DNA of 64,000 nt from Prunus persica (Eukaryota; Streptophyta; Magnoliopsida; Rosales; Rosaceae). The stretch covers positions 4,634,148-4,698,147 of the forward strand of contig NC_034015.1 in assembly GCF_000346465.2 (NCBI RefSeq), read 5' to 3'. Below the pieces are notes generated by a model. It was not told where the DNA came from. It was given only the letters and a program-made list of their open reading frames with translations, and did no database searches. Positions 10,741 to 22,200 of this stretch are shown here, piece after piece. Both the position numbers and the translations under genes were made by a program. Numbering within the stretch: position 1 is the first letter of the stretch; every line of letters starts with the position of its first letter.

Positions 10741-11460
10741 CTAAAACCCTAGTTTCCTAAGGGTCTCCTGCAGGTTCGCCTTCTTGACGGAGAGCTCTTT
10801 CTGGAGCAACACCCCCTGATGAAGTGAAGCCTCTGCAATTTCCAAGGCTGGCCTGGAAGCTGCAACCATGCTTTGCACAAGGAAGGTAGCCTTGGTCTTG
10901 GAACTCAATCCAGCCCCAAGCCTGCTCTGCACCTCCCTGCACTCCGCCAGTTGTTTTTGGAGCTCTTCAATTTGCTTCTCCAGCTTGTCTGCCGTAGCCT
11001 TGGCTTCCTTGTATCCTGCCACCATCTGGTCCAGTTCTGCTTTCTGCTTTGCAAAATCAGCCAGGTTGGCTTCATGAGTGGCCTTGCAGAACTCAGAAGT
11101 CTTGAAGGTGGGCCTAAGATCCTCATAACGATCATGCAAGATGAGCACATCTCTGGCCAAGCTTAGGCCCATCTCAAGAATAGGCTTCGGAGCCATGTTC
11201 TGTCTGTGTAGCAGGTCCAAGTCCTTCATCAGCTGATCAAAGGCTTCCTTGTCTTGGTCAAACTCCAGCTCAGTGGCCTGCCAGATTTTCAACCTCTCCA
11301 TGGCCTCCTCCACTGCCCTAGATTTTGCCCTGCCTGGAGGAGAGCTGAGTTTCTCCAATATGTCCAATTGAGCATCCAGATCCATGGCTTCAAACTCTTC
11401 CAGTTCTGGATCAGCAAAAGAAGCCGTGGCAGATGATCCTGGAAAGGAATGAATAGGCAT
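10741..11460 (-). CDS. antisense gene exon 7: coiled-coil C-terminus
   Basis: This exon of 239 codons starts directly after the acceptor CTTCTGCAG, and its first codon happens to be ATG. It contains a long, charged, helical region with heptad-like spacing (KQKAELDQMVAGYKEAKATA, DKLEKQIEELQKQLAECREV), which predicts a coiled coil for self-association. It ends at TAG 10741-10743. As a separate ORF it could be mistaken for an independent gene. The in-phase junction with exon 6 and the clean acceptor argue that it is the end of the spliced gene. Confidence 0.65.
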   Translation of the reverse strand: MPIHSFPGSSATASFADPELEEFEAMDLDAQLDILEKLSSPPGRAKSRAVEEAMERLKIWQATELEFDQDKEAFDQLMKDLDLLHRQNMAPKPILEMGLSLARDVLILHDRYEDLRPTFKTSEFCKATHEANLADFAKQKAELDQMVAGYKEAKATADKLEKQIEELQKQLAECREVQSRLGAGLSSKTKATFLVQSMVAASRPALEIAEASLHQGVLLQKELSVKKANLQETLRKLGF

Positions 11461-11533
11461 CTGCAGAAGAAAGCATAAGTTAAGACCAGGCAGAAAGTGG
11501 AAAATAAGGGGCCCAAAGGTTATGAAAGTTTAC

Positions 11534-12599
11534 AGCAACAATGGGAGGCTTCAGGGGGCTGGTCACCGCTGCCAGGACGCCAACAGCTTTAGGCACTTCT
11601 ACCTGGAAAGGCTACAATAGTTAAAAAGGAAGAACAAGGCAGAGTTGCAGGAAAATATGGACAGGTAAGGAAGAGAATTACCACGACCACAGGAACAACG
11701 GCAGTTGTTTCCACCTCAGCCTCCGGAACTGCAACAGACAGTTCTGCCTGATCCACAGGCTCTGATGCAGACTGCTCCGCCTGATCCTCAGCCGCTGGAG
11801 CGGCAGTAGAGTGCTCTGCCTCGGCATCCTCAAATAAGGCCAGTTCTGAGCTAGTCAGCTCAGCCCTTGGACCCCCTTGTTGCCTCTGTGCTAAGGCAAT
11901 GCTCTCTGCAATCACCTCAGCAGGATCTCCTCCTACAGAACAGGGGTCAGAACAGAAGGAATGGGGCAAAAGGGGAACTGATACAAGTCACAGAAATAAA
12001 CCTCACCTCTCCTTCCACCATTGTTGTTTTTTCCTGAGGCACTCCTTCCAACTCTTCCAGCTCTTTTTCCTGCTCCACCTCCTCAAAAGCCTCTCGCAGC
12101 TCTTCATCTGTCCCAGAAGTAGTGGTAGGGACTGCTGCGGTTTCTTCTATGGCAACATACTCCACTTCACTCCTCTTTTTAAGCTTTTTCAACTTAGTAG
12201 GAGGAGGGGAAGGACTTTCAGCTGGACAGAACAAAAGCAAAGATTAGGAAAAAGAAGGCACGCCAGAATAAGTGTGAAAGAAATAGCTGGAACATCACGA
12301 GCTTACCTGAAATGCCAGGCCGCGTGGTATTGTCCGGAGGAGAGACAGGTCCTTTTCTTTTTCTTCTGCCAGAAAGAGCGGCCTCGGCAGGGGTTTGTTC
12401 TACCTGGACCTCATCTTCTTCATCTGCAGAAGGAAGCTCCAAGTCCCCAGCGGCAATAACAGAAGAGACTGCACCAAAGAGTTAGAGATTAGAAACCAAT
12501 CCAGCAGGAAAAGACAGAAGAAAATTAAAAAGGAAAACTTACCGATCACTTCTCCTGCCTGAACAGACTGCCCACCTACGTCGTTTGTCAGAGAAGGAT
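11534..12599 (-). pseudogene. antisense gene exons 2-6: acidic linker
   Basis: Five small exons lie here. Exon 2 (12599-12543) encodes DPSLTNDVGGQSVQAGEVI. Exon 3 (12468-12307) encodes PSADEEDEVQVEQ and a basic RRKRK stretch that could act as a nuclear signal. Exon 4 (12221-12007) is strongly acidic (LREAFEEVEQEKELEELEG). Exon 5 (11932-11682) is Ala/Glu-rich (VDQAELSVAVPEAEVETTA). Exon 6 (11602-11534) encodes VEVPKAVGVLAAVTSPLKPP. Exons 1-4 share phase-1 junctions, and exons 5-7 join in phase 0. Exon 4 ends in phase 0, whereas exon 5 needs one more base. Confidence 0.6.
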
Positions 12600-12673
12600 C
12601 TGATATAGGCAGAATAGACATTAGAAATCGATCATCAAGACATAACAAATCCCAGACAGAATCAGAAATATAC

Positions 12674-14396
12674 CTTCTATGATTTGTGCATTGATGTCTT
12701 TGATAGTCTGGACCATGTGCGTTTTGATGCCCCTATCCGCGAAGATGAGCCAGTTTCCCCAACCATCAAAAAGCACCTTGAGGGCAGTGACAGAAGCAGG
12801 CAGACCCTGGAATCTGGCTTTCCACCAGGCGTCAAAGTCAGCAGAACTGCAGGAATTCAGCTCCCACGAGGGATAGATGGCATCCGTGCTGTTGTTGATT
12901 TTGTTCACTGCACACCGGGCATCCTTGTGCACCTCTAGGTCATCTGCATCCCTCCAAGAGGAGGCCCGGTTACAACTCCGATATGATTTCAGCGGAATGA
13001 GCTGAGGACAGCCAAGCTGCCGTGGACAGAAGTTGGGATGATAGACTTCTGCCCCAAAATGATAATTTGGAGGTTTGCCCCCACCATGGGGCAGATCTCT
13101 GGGCAGAGTAATGCTCAGAAATTTCCTCCTGAAGTCTGTTCTGGCAGCCTCGTCTTCTGGCTCCTTCTCGAACAACCGAAATCCGGTCTGGAACCAAGGA
13201 TAGGTCCTTCTGATCACCACTTGCCACTGAGCTGCCGACCTTTTCGTACAATGCCTGAAGAGCATCAGGTACTCCTCAATAGAACACTTGGGCACTTCTG
13301 CCGATATCAGAGAAAGGGCCAGGACTTGGTCTTCAGGCAGAACTATGTCTGGGAACCTTAGCTCTGGAAAATAGACCTACAGCCAGATCTGGATCATCCA
13401 GAATGAGCCAGGGGCCGACAGGTTCAGTGGATTCTCCAGGGTGGCAGTGTGCAGATTCTTGAAAAGATGAGCCAGAACTGTAGGCCCAAGTCCCACATCA
13501 GTGTGTTTGTGAAGCACTTCTGCCAGATGTCTGTACTCAAGTAGAACTGCCGAAGATCGATTGGGGAAAACGAACCGGTTCAGCCAATACAGAAGGAACA
13601 ACATGTGTTGCTGATCCTTGTCCTTCTCAGCACTGAATTTCTTCAGATAATTGGAGAAAGAGCAGTTCTGGTTGATCATGGTTGAAGAGATAGTGAAATG
13701 AGTGGCCACCTTCTCTTGATTTCTTCGCCTGTGATAATCCCCAACAGCATCAACAGGCCTACCATAGGGCCTGAACCCAAAGATCTGGGCCATATCCAGC
13801 AGGGTTGGTGCCATAGGACCCACACGAAAATCAAATGTGTTGCTGGCGGAATTCCAGAAGCACAAAGCAGTGGCAAGCAGGTTCTCAACTCTGTTAATTG
13901 ACTGCTTGGACAGGAGAATGGCATCATAAATCCCGGCTCTCCTCCAATGACCCCCATATCTCGGAAGGAGTCTATCAATCTAGTCTGCCCATTTGACCGG
14001 ACTGTTCCTCACCTCGCTGGACGGGAAGGACCGGCTCAAATTCTTGCTAACCCAAGAATAAGAAGCCAGGGTAGAAGTACTCTCAAAGCACAAAGGAGCC
14101 TCAGCATCCTTTTTCAGCAATTCTGCCATCTCGGCTGGAACAGGACCAAACCAGTCAGGCCCTAACACCAGGGTGTTCTCGAACAAATGAAGGACATTCT
14201 CGTCTAGATTCTTTTGGGCAAAGGGATGAAGCTTGCTCCTGACTTCTATCGCATGAGCATCAATCCCGATCCCAGTAATATAATCAGGAGGAACTGGATC
14301 TGAAGAAGACTGAGACGAGACCTTGGGGAAGACATTTCTGATTCGGGGGAAGAAGCAGAGAGAGAATGAAAGAAACGGGAGGCCCGAAGGAAACAT
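12674..14396 (-). pseudogene. antisense gene exon 1: plant mobile domain
   Basis: This exon starts at the first ATG after an AT-rich leader (MFPSGLPF). The mobile-domain core reads, in order, RYGGHWRRAGIYDAI, ALCFWNSASNTFDFRVGPM, PTLLDMAQIFGFRPYGRPVD, LFLLYWLNRFVFP and GGGKPPNYHFGAEVYHPNF, all in one frame apart from two TAG codons (13980-13982 and 13377-13379). The frame stays open on both sides of each stop, so both look like point nonsense changes. The exon ends at the donor AAG|GTATAT (12674|12673). This domain is shared with host MAIN/MAIL-type proteins. I infer a similar fold, not the same job. Confidence 0.72.
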
Positions 14397-14690
14397 TGGA
14401 AATCCCGAAGAAAAGCTCGAAAGAACAGAGTCGGAAGGGTTAGGTTTTTCAGAAACGATGGATTTGAATTTCTTTTAAAGAGAGGCTCGAAAACGTGGGA
14501 AGAGGAAGATGGGACGGCACCTGATGATTATTAGCTAGTAACTAGCTAATAAACTAGCCATTTTCCCACGAACTCTAGTTCGCGGTAGGCGGACGTGGCA
14601 GACGTGGGCTAAAAAACGGAAAAGACTGGCGCGCAAATTAATGGCAAAAGCATTAAGTCTGAAACCGTTCCAGTTCCAAAACGATTTAGA
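14397..14690. other. leader of the antisense gene / 3' untranslated part of the retrotransposon
   Basis: About 290 bp lie between the antisense ATG and the polypurine tract. On the - strand a TTTAAAAG stretch precedes the ATG by about 90 bp and may serve as a weak promoter element. A short tandem-like TTAGCTAGTAACTAGCTAA stretch occurs around 14531-14550. I see no open frame with recognisable content. Confidence 0.45.
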
Positions 14691-14702
14691 CTTAGGGGGC
14701 AT
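14691..14702 (+). promoter_or_regulatory. polypurine tract
   Basis: CTTAGGGGGCAT lies immediately before the TG of the 3' LTR. The AGGGGG run is where plus-strand DNA synthesis would be primed during reverse transcription. The assignment rests on position and purine content. Confidence 0.65.
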
Positions 14703-16295
14703 TGTTTGGGCCTAAATTTGGCACGCCAAAGTTCAAAAGACAGGCCCATGGTGAAATTACCTGCCCAGCCCAAAAAACTTGATAAACGAAATCAGGATCC
14801 AGACAGGTTGGGCTTCAGGCCAGAATGTCAAAAACAAAACCCCCAGCCCAAGAAAGACCAACGTGGAAACTGTCATTTTGGGCTTCAAGGATCAGCCCGT
14901 AATTTTTGTTGGGTTCAAACCCAAGGGATTAAAAACATACCCACGTGACTACCTCAGCTTTGAAAAGTCAGCAATTCCAACTAAAATAAAAAATGAGAGG
15001 GACATCTCTGAAGCACTGCCAACAGAAGATCAAAACCCATCTATGTTCGGAGATTTTGCTCCAAAGCAATACACAATCTTCCGAGGAATTCACGGGTCAC
15101 GCTTTCTAAGTTAGAACGGGAAACAGGGAGTTGTTTAGAAAATACAAAAGAAAACCAACTGCCATAAAATTTAGCCCACACAGACGATGGCGGTGGTCGA
15201 AATAGAAAACTGCAACCCAGGAAACCAGGGAAGGGACTGCTTTACGAGGTGACTACTGAGAGCCAATCTACCATGATTGATAAAAATCCCTTCTACTTTA
15301 CATTATAGGAGATCTTTTTACCGCCCATTATTAAAATCTAAACAAAAACCACCTCCCTAAGAGGGTCTCTTATAAAAACGAAGGTAAGCAAGGAAGCAAC
15401 GACACTCAATTCATCAATCAATCAAAAAAAAAACAACAAGAAAACAACCAAAAGCTCACTTGGATTCCAAGAGAAACCAGCTTTAGATCAGAATTCCAAA
15501 GTTCAGACTTAGAAAATAAGTCTTCTAAAAACGAGATCTCTCTTGTTACAAATTTGGTTCAGCAAAAGCCAAGGCAAGTAGAGTTTGAGTTTTCACAAAC
15601 GTGGAGACCTCAGCAAACTTATAAAGAGTCCTGCTCAAGCAGAACAACGCTCGTAGTGCAATCCCTAGCCTACCAGACCTTCGAAAATAGCCACTTCTGC
15701 CCTTTCAGACTGAAGAAGCCGTAGTTCTGCCCGCTTAAAAGCCTCCCAAGGCTTGAAGTAGATTAAAGCTCTGCCAAAATTGAACTTTGGTATCGATTTA
15801 CAGCTGAAGCTAAGCAGTTGAAGTTGTTGACAGCTCAGTCCAGCACAGACATACTCAGTCAAGCCTGGATCAGAAGTTTCTACCCAGGCAGAAATGGGAT
15901 TCCAGCCATCTTTTTGTCTTTCTAGAGTTGATTTCTCCTTTCTTAATTTTGTAAAAGGCAGTTCTGCCTAAAACAGTCCACTTTATTATTATCTATTCTG
16001 GCCAGAACAACCATTTGATACTGAGATAAATTATGAAAGTCCTCACCAGTCTGAGGCAAGAAAAGAACTTACTTGGGAGATATTCCTCACCCAAATTCAC
16101 AATCATTTGTTTTAGAAGTCAGTAACTTGGGGCGCAAGTTATCCACTCTAAAAAGAAGTCTGCTAGGATTTACATCGCTAGCAGTGGCACGCTCACACAC
16201 CAAAGAAAGCTAACTTGTCGACCAACCAATGGTCTCCAAGCCAGTGGGGAACTTCGCCCTTCCACCTCAGGAGTAAACACGAAAACGGGTGAACA
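14703..16295 (+). repeat. 3' LTR, full length
   Basis: The 3' LTR is 1,593 bp, begins TGTTTGGG and ends GAACA (TG...CA). Its first 778 bp pair with the 5' LTR at about 98% identity by hand count. The last 815 bp have no partner in this element because the 5' LTR is truncated. The TATA box is at 15371-15378. The part after 15480 would be R/U5 and leader-proximal sequence and contains no meaningful ORF. It is followed by target duplication CATCA at 16296-16300 and then a satellite monomer. Confidence 0.88.
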
Positions 16296-19200
16296 CATCA
16301 TAATGCTGTGGGAGGAGTCATTGGTGAGTTTTGAGTGAAATCCATTTGCCAAAACTATGCAATACACCAACCACTCCATTTCAGAACGAACTTCGTACGA
16401 ACCTGAATTGTCCAATACTTGGGGAACATCATAATGCTGTGGGAGGAGTCAATTTGTGCGTTTTGAGTGAAATCCAATTGCTAAAATAATGTCATACACC
16501 AACCACTCCATTTCAGAACGAACTTCGTACGAACTTGAATTGTCCAATTTCTAGGAACAATCAATATCGGATTGAGTCCAAAACTTGGGGAACATCATAA
16601 TATTGGGGAAGGAGTCATTTGGTGGGTTTTGAGTGACATCCAATCTCTACAACTATCCTATACAACAACCACTCCTTTTCATAACGAACTTCGTATGAAC
16701 CTTAGTTGTCCAATTTCATGGACCAATCGATATCAGATTGAGTCCAAAACTTGGGGCACATTGTAATGTAGTGGGAAGAGTCAATTGGTGAGTTTTGAGT
16801 GAAAACCAATTGCCAAAACTATGCAATACACCAACCTCTCCATTTCCGAACGAACTTCATACGAACCTTAATTGTCCAATTTCATGGACCAATCGATATC
16901 GGATTGAGTCCAAAACTTGGGGAACATCATAATATGGTGGGAGAAGTCGTTTGGTGGGTTTTGAGTGAAATCCAATCTCTAGAACTATGCGATACACCAA
17001 CCACTCCATTTCAGAACGAACTTCATACGAACCTGAATTGCCCAATTTCACGGATCAATCGATATTGGATTGAGTCCAAAACTTGGGGAACATCATAATA
17101 TATGACGGCAGGAGTCATTTGGTGAGTTTTGAGTGAAATCCAATTGCCAAAACTATGCAATACACCAACCACTCCATATCTGAACGAAATTCGTACGAAC
17201 CTGAATTGTCCAATTTCATGTACCAATCGATGTCGGATTGTGTCCAAAACTTAGGGAACACCATAATATGTAGTGGGAGGAGTCATTTGGAGAGTTTTGA
17301 GTGAAATCCAATGGCTAAAATAATGCAATACACCGACCAAACCATTTCAGAACGAACTTTGTACGAACTTGAATTGTCCAATTTCTAAGACCAATCAATA
17401 TCGGATTGAGTGCAAAACTTGGGGAACATCATAATACTGTGGAAGGAGTCATTTGGTGGGTTTTGAGTGAAATCCAATCTCTAGAACAAACTACACAACA
17501 ACCACTCCATTTCATAACGAACTTCTTACGATCCTTAGTTGTCCAATTTCATGGACCAATTGATATCGGATTGAGTCCAAAACTTGGGATGAGCCATTTT
17601 GTGTGTTTTGAGTGAAATCCAATGGGTAAAATAATGTAATACACCAACCACTCCAATTCAAAACGAATTTCATACAAACCTGAATTGTCCAATTTCTTGG
17701 ACCAATCGATATCGGATTGAGTCCAAAACTTGGGGAACATCATAATATCGTGGAAGGAGTCATTTGGTGGGTTTTGAGTGGAACACAATCTATAGAACTA
17801 TACTATACAACCACCATTCCATTTCATAAAGAACTTCGTACGATCCTTAATTGTCCAATTTCGTGGACCAATCGATATCGAATTGAGTCCAAAACTTGGA
17901 GAACATCATAATGTTGTGGGAGGAGTCACTTGGTGATTTTTGAGTGAAATCCAATTGCCAAAACTATGCAATACACCAACCACTCCATTCCATAATGAAC
18001 TTCGTACGAACCTGAATTGTCCATTTTCATGGACCCATCGATATTGGATTGAGTCCAAAACTTGAGGAACATCATAATACGGCGGGAGAAGTCATTTGGC
18101 GGGTTTTGAGTGAAATCCAATCTCTAGAACAATGCGATACACCAACCAGTCCATTTCAGAATGAACTTCGTACGAACCTGAATTGTCCAATTTCATGGGT
18201 CAAGCGATATCGGATTGAGTTCAAAACTTGGGGAACATCATAATATATGGTGGGAGGAGTCATTTGATGGGTTTTGAGTGAAATCCAATCTCTATAACTA
18301 TGCAATACATCAACCACTCCATTTCAGAACGAACTTCGTACGAACCTTCATTATCCAATTTCATGGACCAATCGATATCAGATTGAGTCTAAAACACGGG
18401 GAACATCATAATGTTGTGGGAGGAGTCATTTGGTGAGTTTTGAGTGTAATCCAATGGCCAAAACTATGCAATACACCAACCACTCCATTTCAGAATGAAC
18501 TTCTTATGAACCTAAATTGTCCGATTTCATGGACCAATCGATATCGGACTGAGTCCAAAACTTAGGGAACATCATAATATTGTGGGAGGAGTCATTTGGT
18601 GAGTTTTGAGTGAAATCCAATTTCTGGACGTACTTCGTGTGACCCTTAAATATCCGATTTCATGGACCAATCGAAATCGGATTGACTCCAAAACTTTGGG
18701 AACATCATAATGTTGTGGGAGGAGTCATTTTGCATGTTTTGAGTGAAATCCAATGGCTAAAATAATGCAATACACCAACCAATCAATTTCAGAACGAACT
18801 TCATACGAACATGAATAGTCCAATTTCTTGGACCAATCGATATCAGATTGAGCCCAAACTTGGGGAACATCATAATATGGTGGGAGGAGTCATATGGTGA
18901 GGTTTGTGGGAAATCGAAACACTAAAAGTATTCTATACACCAACCACTCCATTTCATAACGAACTTCTTACGAACCTGAATTGTCCGATTTCATGGACCA
19001 ATCGATATCGGATTGAGCTCAAAACTTGGGGAACATCATAATAGGGTGGGAGGAGTCATTTTGAGAGTTTTGAGTAAAATTCAATGGCTAAAACTACGCA
19101 ATACACCAACCACTCCATTTCATAACGAACTTCGTACGAACCTGAATTGTCTGATTTCATGGACCAATCGAAATCGGATTGAGTCCAAAAGTTGGAGAAC

Positions 19201-22200
19201 ATCATAATGTTGTGGGAGGAGTCATTTGGTGTGTTTTGAGGAAAATTCAATCTCTAGAACTATGCAATATACGAACCACTCCATTTTAGAACGAACTTCG
19301 TGCGGACCTGAATTGTCCAATTTCATGGACCAATCAATATCAGATTTAGTCCAAAACTTGGGGAACATCGTTCTGTTGTGGGAGAAGTCACTTTGTGAGT
19401 TTTGAGTGAAATCCCATGGCTAAAACAATGCAATACACCAACCACTCCATTTCAGAACGAACTTCGCACGAACCTGATTTATCTGATTTGATGGACCAAT
19501 CGATATCGGATTGAGCCCAAAACTTGGGGAACATCAAAATATGGTGGGAGGAGTCATATGTTGAGTTCTGAGCGTAATCAAATGGCTAAAACAATGCAAT
19601 ACGCCAACCACTCCATTTGAAAACGAACTTCGTACGAACCTAAATTGTCTAATTTCATGGACCAATCGACACCGGATTGACTCCAAAACTTTGGGAACAT
19701 CATAATATTGTGGGAGCAGTCATTTGGTGAGGTTTGAGTGAAATCCAGTTTCCAAAACTATGTAGTACAACAACCATTCCATTTCAGAACAAACTTCGTA
19801 CGAACCTGAATTGTCCGATTTCATGGACCAATCGATATTGGATTGAGTCCAAAACTTGGGGAACATCATCAAGTTGTGGGATGAGTCATTTGGTGAGTTA
19901 TGAGCGAAATGCAATCTCTAGAACTGTGCAATACACCAACCACTCCATTTCAGAACGAATGTCGTACGAACCTAAATTGTCTGATTTCATGGACCAATCG
20001 ATATCGGATTGAGTGCAAAATTGGGGAACATCATAATGTTGTGGGATGAGACATTTGGTGAGTTATGAGTGAAATCCAATGGCTAAAACAATGCAATACA
20101 CCAACCACTCCATTTCATAACGAACTTCGTACGAACCTGAATTGCCCGATTTCATAGACCAATCGATATCAGATGGAGTCCAAAACTTGGGGAACATCAT
20201 AATATGGTGGGATGAGTCATATGGTGAGTTTTTAGATAAATCCAGTGGCTAAAACTATGCATTACGCCAACCACTCCATTTCAGAACGAACTTTGTACTA
20301 ACCTGAATTGTCCAACTTCATGGACCAATCAATATCGGATAGAGTCCAAAACTTGGATAACATCATAACATGATGGGAGGAGTCATTTTATGAGTTTTGA
20401 GTGAAATCCAATGGCTAAAACAATGCAATACACCAACCCCTCCATTTCAGAAAGAACTTCGTACGAGCCTGAACTATCCAATTTCGTGGACCAATAGATA
20501 TTGGATTGAGTCCAAAACTTGGGGAACATCATAATATAGGGGTAGGACTCATTTGGTAAGTTTTGAGTGAAATCCAATTGCTAAAACTATGCAATTTACC
20601 AACCATTCCATTTTATAACGAACTTCGTACGAACCTAAATTGTCCAATTCTATGGACCAATCGATATCGGATTGAGTCCAAAACTTCGAAAATGTCATAA
20701 TGTTGTGGGATGAGTCATTTTGTGAGTTTTGAATGAAATCCAATTGCCAAAACTATGCAACACACCAACCAACCCAATAGAGAACGAACTTCGTACGAAC
20801 ATGAAATGACCAATTTCTTGGACCAATCGATATCGGATTGAGTCCAAAACTTAGGGAACATCATAATATACGGTGGGAGGAGTCATTTGGTGGGTTTTGA
20901 GTGAAATCCAATCTCTAAAACTATGCAATACATGAACCACTCCATTTCACAACGAACTTTGTACGAACCTGAATTATCCAATTTCATGAACCAATCGAAA
21001 TCGGATTGAGTCCAAAACTTGGTGACATCATAATGTTGTGGGAGGAGTCATTTGGTGAGTTTTGAATGAAATCCAACGGCTAAAACTACGCAATAAACCA
21101 ACCACTCCATTTCAGAACGAACGGCGTACAAACCTGAACTGTCCGATTTCATGTACCAATCGATATTGGATTGAGTCCAAAACTTAGGGAACATCATAAT
21201 GTTGTGGAAGGAGTCATTTGTTGGGTTTCAAGTAAAATCCGATCTCTAGAACTATACAATACACCAACCACTCCATTTCAGAACGAACTTCGTACGAACT
21301 TGAATTGTCTGATTTCATGGACCAATCGATATCGGATTGAGTCCAAAACTTGGGAAACATCACAATGTTGTGGGAGCAGTCATTTTGTGAGTTTTGAGTG
21401 AAATCCAATGGCTAAAACAATGCAATACACCAACCACTCCATTTCAGAACGAACTACGTACGAACTTGAATTGTCCGATTTTATGGACCTAAAGATATCG
21501 GATTGAGTCCAAAACTTGGGGAACTGCATAACGTTGTGGGAGGAGTCATTTGGTGAGTTTTGAGTCAAATCCAATCTTTAGAACTATACACTACACCAAC
21601 CAATTCATTTGAGAACGAACTTCGTACGAACTAGAACTGTCCGATTTCGTGCACCAATTGATATCGGATTGAGTCCCAAACTTGGTGAACATCATAATGT
21701 TGTGGGAGGAGTCATTTGGTGAGTTTCTAGGGAAATCCAATTGCCAAAACTGTGCTATATACCAACCACTCCAATAGAGAATGAACTTCGTACGAACTTT
21801 AACTGTCCAATTTCATCGACCAATCGATATCGGATTGAGTCAAAAACTTGGGGAACATCATAATACGGAGGGAGGAGTCATATGGTTTGTTTTGAGCGAA
21901 ATCCAATGGCTAAAACTACGCAATACACCAACCACTCCATTTTAGAACGAACTTCGTATGATCCTGAATTGTCCGATTTCATGGACCAATCGATATCGGA
22001 TGGAGTCCAATCCTTGGGGAAAACCAAATTTTGTGGGAGGAGTCATTTGGTGGGTTTTGAGTGAAATCCAATCTCTAGAAGCATGCAATACACCAACCAC
22101 TCCATTTCAGAACGAACTTCGTATGAACCCGAATTGTCCAATTTCGTGGACCAATCGATAACGGATTGAGTGCAAAAGTTGGGGAACATCATAATGTTGG

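Larger units (their letters stand above)
10741..14396 (-). pseudogene. antisense plant-mobile-domain gene in the retrotransposon, seven exons
   Basis: This is a spliced gene on the strand opposite gag-pol. My exon model, from frame continuity and GT-AG borders, is: 14396-12674, 12599-12543, 12468-12307, 12221-12007, 11932-11682, 11602-11534, 11460-10741. The protein would be about 1,060 residues: a plant mobile domain (aminotransferase-like family), an acidic linker and a C-terminal coiled coil. Tat-lineage elements such as Grande and Retand are known to carry antisense extra ORFs, and mobile-domain genes occur in plant gypsy elements. The function in the element is unknown. The frame is broken by TAG at 13980-13982 and TAG at 13377-13379. 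The exon 4 to exon 5 junction is one base out of phase, from either an indel or a misplaced splice site. Confidence 0.72.
2743..16295 (+). mobile_element. Tat-lineage Ty3/gypsy LTR retrotransposon, degenerate
   Basis: The element is 13,553 bp, begins TGTTTGGG and ends GGTGAACA. It is flanked by a perfect 5-bp target duplication CATCA (2738-2742 and 16296-16300). Joining the flanks restores a normal satellite monomer. The domain order is gag, protease, reverse transcriptase, RNase H, a second RNase H, then integrase. The tandem RNase H pair is typical of the Tat lineage (Ogre/Retand/Grande relatives), as is an extra antisense gene between pol and the 3' LTR. The 5' LTR is shortened, no primer binding site is visible, and pol carries several stops, so this copy cannot move by itself. 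The first 779 bp of the two LTRs differ by about 14 substitutions and one A-run length change (hand count). Confidence 0.92.

Noticed and set aside
11947..12648. Independent small - strand genes at 11947-12240, 12218-12442 and 12400-12648.
   Set aside because: Their ends read into intron-like pyrimidine tracts, and GT-AG borders join them in phase as exons of one gene.
10868..13361. + strand ORFs across the antisense gene (for example 11899-12459 and 13038-13361).
   Set aside because: These are complements of the - strand exons, are low in complexity and contain no domain; splice sites and domain content support the - strand.
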